Below the pieces are notes generated by a model, which was not told the DNA's origin, did no database searches, and saw nothing but the letters and a program-made list of their open reading frames with translations. From NCBI GenBank assembly GCA_012523915.1, contig JAAYSU010000055.1, positions 1 through 36,229 on the forward strand: a stretch of 36,229 nucleotides of DNA, written 5' to 3'. The stretch's first letter is position 1. Each line of letters opens with the position of its first letter. This DNA is from Clostridiales bacterium (GTDB lineage: Bacteria > Bacillota > Clostridia > Peptostreptococcales > Anaerovoracaceae). The position numbers and the translations under genes are program-made. Below, one piece after another: positions 26,203 to 35,013 of this stretch.

Positions 26203-27438
26203 ATGTGGACAGAGATGAGGAACTATGTAGATTATTACAAAATACTTCAGGTACATCATGATGCATGTCAGGATGTAATTGATGCTGCATATAGATGCCT
26301 TTCTAAGATGTATCATCCAGATATAAACCGAGCCTATGCTGAATATATGAAGATGATAAATGTTGCCTATGATACCATCGGGAATCCCAGAAAGCGTAGA
26401 ACATATAACATCGAGTGGCGGAGATATAACAGGGGCAAGCAGGTTGAAAGAAGGTCTGATGAGGATTTAGAAAGGAAATATGCCCAAGAGATCCTGGATC
26501 AATTTTTTAATGAAACTATAAATGAAGACTGGGAAAAGACCTATAGAAAACTAACAGATATAGACAAGAAAAACATCCCCTTTGAGGAATATGCAGAGTG
26601 GAAAAGTACCGTATCACAGCTATTTAAGCTGGGTAATTACAGCCTTAATTGTGACAATAAATACCATAACTGTGAATATGCAGGGACCAGCTATCCTAAG
26701 ATACTTCAGTTTACAGTAAATATTACTGAGCTTCAGATTGCTAATGGAACTATAAACAAAGAGAAGATCAAGAAGTATGTAGCCCTTGAGCGCAACGACT
26801 GGAGAGTATGCCTAGGATATACTGACTTAAAGCCGAGCATAAGGAAATATAAGTGCTTAAGTGAAACTCTTCCTAAAATAGATAATGAAATCTATATGGA
26901 GGCAGTTTCAAAGATAGACCCTATAACAGGCATGTATAGCAAAAAAGGAATTATTGAGCAGGGAGCAAAGGAGATGGAACGTACATTTAGATATGGCAAT
27001 CCCTTATCCCTTGCTGTAATAACCCTAAAGCCGACCTACATAGATAAGGGAGTTAGGCGCAAGGAATATATTGATATGTGTGTCTCTCAAGTTTCAGAGA
27101 TAATATGTATGAATATCCGAGCGACTGATATCATAGGAAGATGCGGTGATGATTCAATTGCAATTCTTTTAACTGAAACCCGCACATCCGATGCAAATAC
27201 TATAATCTCAAGGCTGTTAGATATTCTTGATGAAACCAGAAGTCTAAATTTTGATATTTATTGGTCCTCTACTGGTATTGTTGATGGGGATTTTAATAAT
27301 ATCCTTAGAGCAACTATGGACAAGGTTGCTCTTAAGAGAACAACTGTTAATAGATCAGAACAACCCTATCCTAGGGTAGGGAAGTACAAGCTTTCAGATA
27401 TTCTAGGATTTAACACCAAGAAAAAGAATCACTTCTAA
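26203..27438 (+). CDS. J-domain protein fused to a C-terminal degenerate GGDEF-like domain
   Basis: N-terminal DYYKILQVHHDACQDVIDAAYRCLSKMYHPDIN (HPD present) ... YDTIGNPRKRRTYN; C-terminal DPITGMYSKKGII ... RATDIIGRCGDDSIAILLTET (GGDEF position reads CGDDS). Confidence 0.8.
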   Translation: MWTEMRNYVDYYKILQVHHDACQDVIDAAYRCLSKMYHPDINRAYAEYMKMINVAYDTIGNPRKRRTYNIEWRRYNRGKQVERRSDEDLERKYAQEILDQFFNETINEDWEKTYRKLTDIDKKNIPFEEYAEWKSTVSQLFKLGNYSLNCDNKYHNCEYAGTSYPKILQFTVNITELQIANGTINKEKIKKYVALERNDWRVCLGYTDLKPSIRKYKCLSETLPKIDNEIYMEAVSKIDPITGMYSKKGIIEQGAKEMERTFRYGNPLSLAVITLKPTYIDKGVRRKEYIDMCVSQVSEIICMNIRATDIIGRCGDDSIAILLTETRTSDANTIISRLLDILDETRSLNFDIYWSSTGIVDGDFNNILRATMDKVALKRTTVNRSEQPYPRVGKYKLSDILGFNTKKKNHF

Positions 27439-28244
27439 AGCTTTTGGTATACAGAGGGCTTTACGTATTTAAAATCATGTTTAAATGATGATAATGATTC
27501 ACTTAGGCCAACAAACAGATAGCCTCCAGGGATCAAAACATCATAAAACTTCTTTATTATCTCCGTCTTAGTAGCCGCATCGAAATATATCATGACATTT
27601 TTACAGAATATAGCCTGGAAGGGCTTTTTAAAGTTAAAGGGCGATAGCAGGTTAAAATTTCTAAAGGCTACATTTTTTCTTAAGGTATCAGTAACCTTGT
27701 ATTCATCATCCCCATTTTCTTTGAAGTATCTTTTAATCCAGCTGTTAGGAAGGTTTAATATATCTTCTTTAGAATATACTCCTTCCCTGGCTTCATTTAG
27801 CACCCTGTCCGATATATCTGATGCCAATATGGTGCTGTCCCAACTAGCCTGGTTTGCTCCTAAATAATCTAAGGTGATCATTGAAAGGGTATAGGGTTCC
27901 TGGCCTGTTGAGCAGCCGGCGCTCCATACACGAAGATCCTTTGTTTTAAGTTCTTTATCTATCCAGGGAAGCACTACATCCCTATAGAATTCAAAGTGGG
28001 TGTTTTCCCTTAAAAAGTATGTATGGTTGGTAGTAAGCTTATTTATCAATGTGGTCATCTCATCGTTAGTTCTATCATTTTTAGCATATTCAAAATATTC
28101 CATGTAATTATCAAAGCCAAGATTTTGTATATAATTACTTAAACGACCTTCAATTAAAGGCCGTTTTTTTATAAGATTTATACCGTAGTTTTGTTTAATG
28201 AAAGAAGTTATTGCATTAAATTCTTCATCTTTTAAACGTATCAT
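27435..28244 (-). CDS. cheR: Chemotaxis protein methyltransferase CheR
   Basis: THFEFYRDVVLPWIDKELKTKDLRVWSAGCSTGQEPYTLSMI ... IFCKNVMIYFD ... GGYLFVGLSESL; start set at 28244 because the longer ORF overlaps cheA. Confidence 0.93.
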   Translation of the reverse strand: MIRLKDEEFNAITSFIKQNYGINLIKKRPLIEGRLSNYIQNLGFDNYMEYFEYAKNDRTNDEMTTLINKLTTNHTYFLRENTHFEFYRDVVLPWIDKELKTKDLRVWSAGCSTGQEPYTLSMITLDYLGANQASWDSTILASDISDRVLNEAREGVYSKEDILNLPNSWIKRYFKENGDDEYKVTDTLRKNVAFRNFNLLSPFNFKKPFQAIFCKNVMIYFDAATKTEIIKKFYDVLIPGGYLFVGLSESLSSFKHDFKYVKPSVYQKL

Positions 28245-28258
28245 TTCATATCTCCTAG

Positions 28259-30259
28259 TTAATAGTTGCTTAGAATTCCTGCGATATCCAGTATCAGGCT
28301 GATACTTCCGTCGCCAAGAATTGTACATCCACTTATGCCAAGGGATGTGAGGCAAAACTGGCTTAGGTAGTAGGGCATGGGTTTTACAACCACCTGGTGT
28401 TCACCAAGTAGCTCATCTGCGAAAATACAGGCCAAGCGTTCTCCTGTGTCAACCAGCATTAAGATGCCGTCTTCTATATTATGGCAGGCATCCTCCACCT
28501 TATATAACTCATGCAGTCTAATAATGGGATAGCAGGCACCCCTGATCATTATCATCTCATTGTTATCGGGATCACAGAAGACCTCTTTTGCAGTAGGTTT
28601 AAAGGACTCCCTAATGTTAGAAATAGGTACGCAATATATTTCCTTACCGACCCTAATTTCCATACTTGGAATAATGGCAAGGGTAAGGGGTATCTTAAAT
28701 ATTATACTTGTACCTTCTCCTTTGATGCTCTCTATGGTAACGGTGCCGCCTATCTTTTCTATGTTCTTCTTGACTACATCCATTCCCACACCTCTGCCTG
28801 AATACTCACTGACAGTTTCTTTAGTGGAGAATCCTGGCATCATGATAAGGTTTAAGATTTCCTTATGTGAATATTCGCCTTCAGCTTTTGTAAGGAGATT
28901 TTTACTCTTTGCCTTTTCCAAAATCACATCAGGATCTAGGCCTCTACCATCATCACTAACTGAAATGATGATATCTCCTCCTGCATTTTGGGCAGAAAGC
29001 ACTATCTGGCCTGCTGGGTCCTTGTTTGAAGCAAGTCTTTCTTCAGGAGCTTCTATACCATGATCCATTGCATTTCTAACAAGATGCATCAAGGGATCCA
29101 CTATTGCATCTATAATCGTCTTATCTACCTCGGTGGTTTCTCCTAGAAGCACCAGTTCTACATTTCTTGATAGCTTCTTGTTTAAATCTCTTACTATCCT
29201 GCGCATCTTCTGGAATGTGGATGATATTGGTATCATCCTTATGGACATTACGATATCCTGGAGTTCATCAGTAAGTTTTCTAAGTTGACGTGCGCTTTTA
29301 CTGAAGTTCTCTAGCTCTAAACCATCGAGGTCAGGTGACTTAATGACCATTGATTCGGTGATAACTATTTCACCTACTAAGTCCATCAGGGTGTCTAACT
29401 TATTTAAATCTACACTTATTAGATTTTGTTTAGTTTGTCTGCCGTTAGATGCATTTGCAGTACTTGTATCGCTAACTTGCTCTTTTTCTTTTGTTTCTTC
29501 TATATCTTCTACCTCTTCTTCTAAAGGAAGTTTATCTACGAATCCGATTGAATTAACAGACAGGGTTCCTTTGGCTACATCAAGGATTTCTTCTTTGCTT
29601 AGAGATGAGGAAAGGCTTAAGTAAAAACCGTTTTGGGCTATGTATGAAGAGGCATCCTTGTTATTGCTCGGATCATCAGGAACTGTAGCAAGGACCTTTC
29701 CTATAGTCTCCAGCTTGTTAATTAACATGAATGCACGTACATTTTCCATCTTTGAGTCTGCGTCAAAATGTACATGTAGAAAATAGTTTTGATTTCCTTC
29801 TGCTATGTTTTCTTCTTCAACTTTCTCTTCTTTCTTATCTTCTTCATCTGGCTCCTGATGGCCGCTTTCTAATATAGATAGTAAATCTTCGATTTCTTCT
29901 ACAAGGGCCTTGTTTTCCGAACTCAAGGTTTCATTGTTATGTATCTTATCAATTTCTACCTTCAGGAAGTCGGATACCTTTAGGACCAGATCCATAAGAT
30001 CATCGAAGTAGTGGTCTTCTACTCCATTATCTCGGACGAAATAGAAGAGGTCTTCGAGCTTATGGGCCGTATGTGATATTGTTTCAAACTCCATCATAGC
30101 TGATGAGCCCTTTATCGTATGCATGATACGGAAGATCTCATTGATGTTTTCCGAAGACAGTTTTTCGTTTTCTTCGGATTCAAGCAGGATGGAGTCTAAC
30201 TGATCGAGTAAGGTTGTTGTTTCAAACAAGTACATTTCTAACATAGAATCATTTGACAT
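28259..30259 (-). CDS. cheA: Chemotaxis histidine kinase CheA (HPt, P2-like, dimerisation, HATPase, CheW-like)
   Basis: IMHTIKGSSAMMEF, VDPLMHLVRNAMDHGIEAPEERL, GRGVGMDVVKKNIEKIGG. Confidence 0.96.
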   Translation of the reverse strand: MSNDSMLEMYLFETTTLLDQLDSILLESEENEKLSSENINEIFRIMHTIKGSSAMMEFETISHTAHKLEDLFYFVRDNGVEDHYFDDLMDLVLKVSDFLKVEIDKIHNNETLSSENKALVEEIEDLLSILESGHQEPDEEDKKEEKVEEENIAEGNQNYFLHVHFDADSKMENVRAFMLINKLETIGKVLATVPDDPSNNKDASSYIAQNGFYLSLSSSLSKEEILDVAKGTLSVNSIGFVDKLPLEEEVEDIEETKEKEQVSDTSTANASNGRQTKQNLISVDLNKLDTLMDLVGEIVITESMVIKSPDLDGLELENFSKSARQLRKLTDELQDIVMSIRMIPISSTFQKMRRIVRDLNKKLSRNVELVLLGETTEVDKTIIDAIVDPLMHLVRNAMDHGIEAPEERLASNKDPAGQIVLSAQNAGGDIIISVSDDGRGLDPDVILEKAKSKNLLTKAEGEYSHKEILNLIMMPGFSTKETVSEYSGRGVGMDVVKKNIEKIGGTVTIESIKGEGTSIIFKIPLTLAIIPSMEIRVGKEIYCVPISNIRESFKPTAKEVFCDPDNNEMIMIRGACYPIIRLHELYKVEDACHNIEDGILMLVDTGERLACIFADELLGEHQVVVKPMPYYLSQFCLTSLGISGCTILGDGSISLILDIAGILSNY

Positions 30260-30313
30260 TGGTTTCTACCTTTCCGATTAACAAATTTAATTTATAATAA
30301 TCCTCATTAGTAT

Positions 30314-30340
30314 TTATCGGCAGGAAAGTTATAAATATTA
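30314..30340 (-). promoter_or_regulatory. Sigma28-like promoter of cheA-cheR
   Basis: Minus strand TAATATTT-N11-GCCGATAA; -10 is consensus, -35 is weaker. Confidence 0.6.
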
Positions 30341-30344
30341 GTGT

Positions 30345-30373
30345 TTTACAAAAGATTTAGTTGTGGGTATAAT
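30345..30373 (+). promoter_or_regulatory. SigmaA promoter of the FliK-like gene
   Basis: TTTACA-N17-TATAAT; implies translation starts downstream of the ORF-track start (GTG 30402). Confidence 0.65.
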
Positions 30374-30401
30374 ACTTGTAAAAGCAGAGAAGGGGATTAT
30401 T

Positions 30402-31814
30402 GTGGTAGATATACTAAAGATTACATCACCTATAGCCTCAAAGCAAGTTGAAGGTGTTCCTAAGCGTCAAACCCCAGATGCTATCTTTGATCTGGAAAAA
30501 CCAATTGTAGTAACTCAAAAAGAACAGCTTCCTGAACAAAAAGATACCAGAACACTTCTTTTAGATATATTAAACAAGGAAATATTTAAACCCCTTTTAA
30601 AAGACACTAACTCCTTAGCCATGTCCATGAGAAAGTTAGTGTTACTTTCAATGCTGTTTGGAGATTCTTCCACTATATCGGAAGATTTTTTATTCAAGAT
30701 GTTCACCTACCCAACAGAACTGTTTGATGAACTTGTTGAAAGGGAAAAAGCAGCCACAATATTTAAGGGAGAGTTCTTTGACAGTCTCAGGGTACTTGCT
30801 AAAGTAGAAGGACAGCCTCAGTTAAGAGGAGCAATAATCTCTATACTAAAACATTTTGACTGCCATGTTAACCTCGAAAACTCCCAAAAGGCAGTTATAA
30901 TCCAGTCAAACCTTCTAGCGGAAATGATATCAAAAGAGGATCAACAACTATTAAATCAACATATTACAAACCTAGAAAAACTCACTGAGTTTAAGCAAGT
31001 AAACAGCTATCTTAAAAATGATTTAATCCCCTTTCTATCGGAGCTTGCTAAAAGCTATCAGTCGAATGAAAGAGTAGTAAACACCATTATGGCCCTAGTA
31101 CATCATGCAGTCAGATATGATAAGGGTGACCCTGAAAGGCTTGAGCAGGCAATAACCCAGCTAGGGAATGAATTAAAGCAGATGACCAGCCTTAAGGATG
31201 AAGATATAGCTGAGATGAAAAAGCTGGTATTTGACCATGCAAGGGAAGCAAAAGAGATTATCTTAAAGGATGAAATCGAGATTAAAGAGCTTGCAAAACT
31301 CGGACTTAAGTTTGAAAAGGCGGACATGCCTACCCTTATTAAAAAAGCCATTGATAAGGAAGGACCTATTAAAATAGCAAACACAGGACAGAATTTACTT
31401 ACCCAGATGCTTCAAAGCGAAAGCCCGATAATGTCCCTAATCCACTACATGATACCCCTACGCTTCTTGGATGAAAATACATATGGGGAGTTTTTTATAG
31501 ATAAAAATAAAAAAGATGGAAAGAATAAAGAAAAAACCGCTAACAATATCTATTTCACTATACAATCGGATAAATATGGGGACTTCGAAGTAGACCTTAT
31601 TGAAAAGGATAAAAGAATTGATTTAAGTATCAACTGTCCCGAAACATTGTTAAGCAGTGTAAGGGGAATAAAGTCAAGCTTAAGAACCATGATTGAAGAG
31701 CAGGGCTATTCGCTAGGAAACTATGAAGTTGGAATATATTCGAGTAATAAAAAAATAGTTAAGCGCTTTCCTAAGCTTGCTCAAAGAAAGGTAGGATTCG
31801 ATGTCAAAATCTAA
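30402..31814 (+). CDS. FliK-like (YlqG-like) protein with Flg_hook-type C-terminal domain
   Basis: C-terminus SDKYGDFEVDLIEKDKRIDLSINCPETLLSSVRGIKSSLRTMIEEQGYSLGNYEVGI resembles the FliK C-terminal domain; followed by an FlhB-C-like gene. Confidence 0.6.
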   Translation: MVDILKITSPIASKQVEGVPKRQTPDAIFDLEKPIVVTQKEQLPEQKDTRTLLLDILNKEIFKPLLKDTNSLAMSMRKLVLLSMLFGDSSTISEDFLFKMFTYPTELFDELVEREKAATIFKGEFFDSLRVLAKVEGQPQLRGAIISILKHFDCHVNLENSQKAVIIQSNLLAEMISKEDQQLLNQHITNLEKLTEFKQVNSYLKNDLIPFLSELAKSYQSNERVVNTIMALVHHAVRYDKGDPERLEQAITQLGNELKQMTSLKDEDIAEMKKLVFDHAREAKEIILKDEIEIKELAKLGLKFEKADMPTLIKKAIDKEGPIKIANTGQNLLTQMLQSESPIMSLIHYMIPLRFLDENTYGEFFIDKNKKDGKNKEKTANNIYFTIQSDKYGDFEVDLIEKDKRIDLSINCPETLLSSVRGIKSSLRTMIEEQGYSLGNYEVGIYSSNKKIVKRFPKLAQRKVGFDVKI

Positions 31815-32079
31815 GGATAAAGAACTAAGTGCAGTGGCACTGAAATATGAGCCAGATGAACAAAATGCACCCTGCATAGTAGCTTCAGGAACGGGACATA
31901 TAGCTCAGAAGATAATACAGGTTGCAATCGAAAATGGTGTATCAATATACCATGATGAGAGTGCTTCAACACTTTTATCTAAACTTGACGTAGGGGAGGA
32001 AATACCTCCTGAACTCTACCAGATTGTAGCCAATATTTACATAACGCTACTTGATGTAGCAGAGGAGAATAGTAAATAA
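31801..32079 (+). CDS. Standalone FlhB C-terminal-domain homolog (EscU/YscU/HrcU family, YlqH/FhlX-like)
   Basis: SAVALKYEPDEQNAPCIVASGTGHIAQKIIQVAIENGVSIYHDESASTLLSKLDVGEEIPPELYQIVANI; no transmembrane part, no NPTH. Confidence 0.85.
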   Translation: MSKSKDKELSAVALKYEPDEQNAPCIVASGTGHIAQKIIQVAIENGVSIYHDESASTLLSKLDVGEEIPPELYQIVANIYITLLDVAEENSK

Positions 32080-32097
32080 CAACATAAGGAGAAGGAC

Positions 32098-32757
32098 ATG
32101 AAAAGAAAAGCATTTATTACTTTACTAACCATTTTATTAGCCTTAACTATAACAGCTTGTGCAGGTAACAACGAACAAGAAGGGAACAACCAGGAAGAAG
32201 AAAACAATATAGAAATTGAATACACAGAGGATGGCCTTATTAAACCTGAATCAGCTAAGCAAATAATTGAAGAAACATCAGACAAGGTAATTGAAGCAAT
32301 CAGTGAAAAGGATGCAGAAACAATTGCAGAATATACACATCCTGAAAAGGGCCTTAGATTTACTCCCTATACCAATGTTTCATTAGAGCAGGATGTAGTA
32401 TTTAGTAAAGAAGAAATGAAAAATTTCTTTGAAGATCAAAAAGAATACACCTGGGGATACTATGATGGCACAGGAGATGAAATTAAGTTAACACCAAGTG
32501 AATACTATGAGGAGTTCATTTACTCTGAAGATTTTAAGAACGCAGAACAAATCGGATATAACGAGGTATTAAGCTTTGGAAACATGCTAGAAAACCAATT
32601 TGAAGTATATGAAGATCCCATCATTGTAGAATACTATTTCCCAGGATTCGATCCTCAATATGAGGGCATGGATTGGAAAAGCTTAAGGCTAGTCTTTGAA
32701 GAATATCAAAACGAATGGAAATTAGTAGGGATTATTCATAACCAGTGGACAATATAA
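32098..32757 (+). CDS. Lipoprotein of unknown function
   Basis: LALTITACAGNN lipobox; 219 aa acidic protein. Confidence 0.75.
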   Translation: MKRKAFITLLTILLALTITACAGNNEQEGNNQEEENNIEIEYTEDGLIKPESAKQIIEETSDKVIEAISEKDAETIAEYTHPEKGLRFTPYTNVSLEQDVVFSKEEMKNFFEDQKEYTWGYYDGTGDEIKLTPSEYYEEFIYSEDFKNAEQIGYNEVLSFGNMLENQFEVYEDPIIVEYYFPGFDPQYEGMDWKSLRLVFEEYQNEWKLVGIIHNQWTI

Positions 32758-32765
32758 CAAAGAGA

Positions 32766-32789
32766 AAAAGCCACCAAAGGGTGGCTTTT
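32766..32789. terminator. Bidirectional intrinsic terminator between the lipoprotein and flagellin genes
   Basis: AAAAGCCACC-aaag-GGTGGCTTTT. Confidence 0.85.
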
Positions 32790-32804
32790 CTAATGGCATT
32801 AGCC

Positions 32805-34187
32805 TTATTGTAACAACTGAAGTACGCTTTGTGGCTGCAGATTTGCCTGGGCAAGCATGGCTTGAGAAGCCTGTGAAAGGATGTTGTTCTTGGTGAACTC
32901 CATCATTTCCTTGGCCATATCTACGTCTCTGATACGAGATTCAGCAGCTGTTAAGTTCTCAGCAGCTGTTCCCAGGTTGTTAATAGTATGCTCTAATCTA
33001 TTCTGCATAGCACCGAGAGCAGCTCTTTGTGAAGAAACCTTGGTGATGGCATCGTCGATGGTTTTAATAGCTACGTCAGCGCCTTCCTGAGTTTCCAGAT
33101 TTATTCCATCTACGCCAAGTGATGCCGCATCCATGTTATTAATTGAGAGCTTGGTGTTTTGTCCACTATTGGCACCAATATGGAATACCATTGATTCATC
33201 TGTAATAGTTAAGTTAGCCTCGTAAGTACCGTCAACTAAACCCTAAGCATATTCTATGTCGAAGTTAGAGGCTTCTACACTTGCGCTAGGATCATCAAGA
33301 TTTGTAATTGTCACCACGGCGCTAGCTGGAGAAGCGTCTGTTTTGGGTGAGTAAGGCGTAACAGTAATAATATCGCTTTCACCATCTTGTATTCCACCAG
33401 CTTCAAAGTCAAAAGTAATATCTCCTACTGTTACAGTACCTCCGGCTGCGTGATCTCCAGATGAGACAGTTTCTGTAGCAACTGTATCTGAGCCTTGTTT
33501 TAGAGTTATTGTGACCTCACCGGTACCACTATCTATTGCAGTCTCAACAGTGTAATCACCATCATATTCAGATTCGGTCTCTATGTTCGGATTACTTAAC
33601 CCTGTGGTATTAGTGGACATTGTGGCACCAGCAGACTGTCCTGGATCACCTTCAGTCGCAGCTGTGTATTCTACACTTACGGTGTAATTACCTTCAGCGA
33701 CGGTTGCTTCTGGTTTAATAGCAATTTTTGTAATATTAGTTGTATTATCTAGATCTGCCTTAATTGACATACTGCCATCCAAAAGTTTTTTGGTATTAAA
33801 TTCTGTCTGCTCGGCAATTCTGGTAATCTCTGTCTTTAGCTGATCGATTTCCTTCTGGATTTCAGCACGGTCTGTTTCTGTATTGGTGTCGTTAGCAGCC
33901 TGTACAGCTAGTTCTTTCATTCTCTGCAGGATACTGTGGGTTTCGTTTAGAGCACCTTCTGCTGTCTGAATCAATGAGATGCCATCGTTGGCATTTCTGG
34001 ATGCAGTTTCTAATCCTCTAATTTGGCTTCTCATCTTTTCAGAAATTGCTAGACCTGCTGCGTCATCACCAGCACGGTTGATGCGTAAGCCTGATGAAAG
34101 CTTTTCCAAAGATCTTGAAGTGTTAACTGTGTTTGCGGACAGTTGTCTGTAGGTATTTAGTGCCGCAATGTTGTGGTTAATTCTCAT
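32805..34187 (-). pseudogene. hag: Flagellin gene interrupted by one in-frame TAG (33243-33245)
   Basis: N-terminal part MRINHNIAALNTYRQLSANTVNTSRSLEKLSSGLRINRAGDDAAGLAISEKMR ... NFDIEYA then TAG then, in the same frame, GLVDGTYEANLTITDESMVFHIGANSG ... NILSQASQAMLAQANLQPQSVLQLLQ. Confidence 0.85.
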
Positions 34188-34213
34188 TATTTTTTCCTCC
34201 TTGAAATTTATTA

Positions 34214-34231
34214 GTCGAGTTCCTTCTCGAC
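34214..34231 (-). promoter_or_regulatory. CsrA-binding hairpin in the flagellin leader
   Basis: Minus strand GTCGAG-AAGGAA-CTCGAC, GGA in the loop; a second GGA lies in the Shine-Dalgarno AAGGAGGA (about 34194-34201). Confidence 0.75.
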
Positions 34232-34288
34232 AGTTTATTAAAGGTCTTCTTCCGGCCGCTAAGAAAACCCTTTAACCTTGTGTAATAT

Positions 34289-34315
34289 ATATCGTATATT
34301 TAGTAGAAAACTTTA
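34289..34315 (-). promoter_or_regulatory. Sigma28 promoter of flagellin
   Basis: Minus strand TAAAGTTT-N11-TACGATAT, overlapping the 3' end of csrA. Confidence 0.8.
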
Positions 34316-34552
34316 TATATTTTTGTTATTTTTTAATAAAGAAACTATATTTTTGTAATCATTGTCGTTTAATTTTTTAGTAGATTCTTTGTTTGCTTCG
34401 ATAGTATCAAGTAGTTCTTCGCGGATGATTTTGACATCGCTGGGTGCATCGATTCCGACGGAAACTTTGTCGTTTCCAAAGTTAAGTACAGTGATCTTAA
34501 TGGAATCAGAGATAAAAAATGATTGACCTACTTTTCTACTGATTACTAGCAT
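34313..34552 (-). CDS. csrA: Carbon storage regulator / flagellin translational regulator CsrA
   Basis: MLVISRKVGQSFFISDSIKITVLNFGNDKVSVGIDAPSDVKIIREEL. Confidence 0.96.
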   Translation of the reverse strand: MLVISRKVGQSFFISDSIKITVLNFGNDKVSVGIDAPSDVKIIREELLDTIEANKESTKKLNDNDYKNIVSLLKNNKNI

Positions 34553-35004
34553 TATGGATGCACCTCGCTATCAGACAAAAAAGGGTGGTAGCGTACAGAA
34601 TAGTCATTGTTTTGTAAGATTATCTGTCTAGCCTTTTTAGTCTTTGGGTTTAAGACTATGGGGCTTTTTAGATTAATTGTGGTTTCTTGTACTGAACCAG
34701 GTACTGATGCAATTACCAAGAAGATTAGCTCGTCTATTTCTTTTGCTTCACATGACTTTAAATCATCTTTGGAGAGCTTAGGTTGGTAGTCTGGGTAAAT
34801 GCTTATTGGATCAAATACAAGAAAACATGGTATTATGTTATCTACGGATTGGAGAAAAAGAAAGGATACATCGTCAAAGGATTTCTCGAATATAGCGAAC
34901 TTTTTATCATCTTCAAAGCCGTATACACCTTCCGGGAAATCATATATTGCAGTATCCTCTACTTCAATTAGTCCAAAATCTCTAGTATTTATTTCTACCA
35001 TCAT
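34552..35004 (-). CDS. fliW: Flagellar assembly factor FliW (CsrA antagonist)
   Basis: YDFPEGVYGFEDDKKFAIFE ... FLFLQSVDNIIPCFLVFDP; TAATG stop/start overlap with csrA. Confidence 0.95.
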   Translation of the reverse strand: MMVEINTRDFGLIEVEDTAIYDFPEGVYGFEDDKKFAIFEKSFDDVSFLFLQSVDNIIPCFLVFDPISIYPDYQPKLSKDDLKSCEAKEIDELIFLVIASVPGSVQETTINLKSPIVLNPKTKKARQIILQNNDYSVRYHPFLSDSEVHP

Positions 35005-35013
35005 AAGACCTTC

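Noticed and set aside
33243-33245. Pyrrolysine codon in flagellin
   Set aside because: No pyl genes in the window, no recognisable context, and TAG terminates several neighbouring genes; kept only as one option to test.
32805-34187. Flagellin split by a frameshift or as two separate genes
   Set aside because: Translation between the ORFs shows the same frame with only one TAG; the downstream ATG start is just the first Met after the stop and lacks the N-terminal D0/D1 region.
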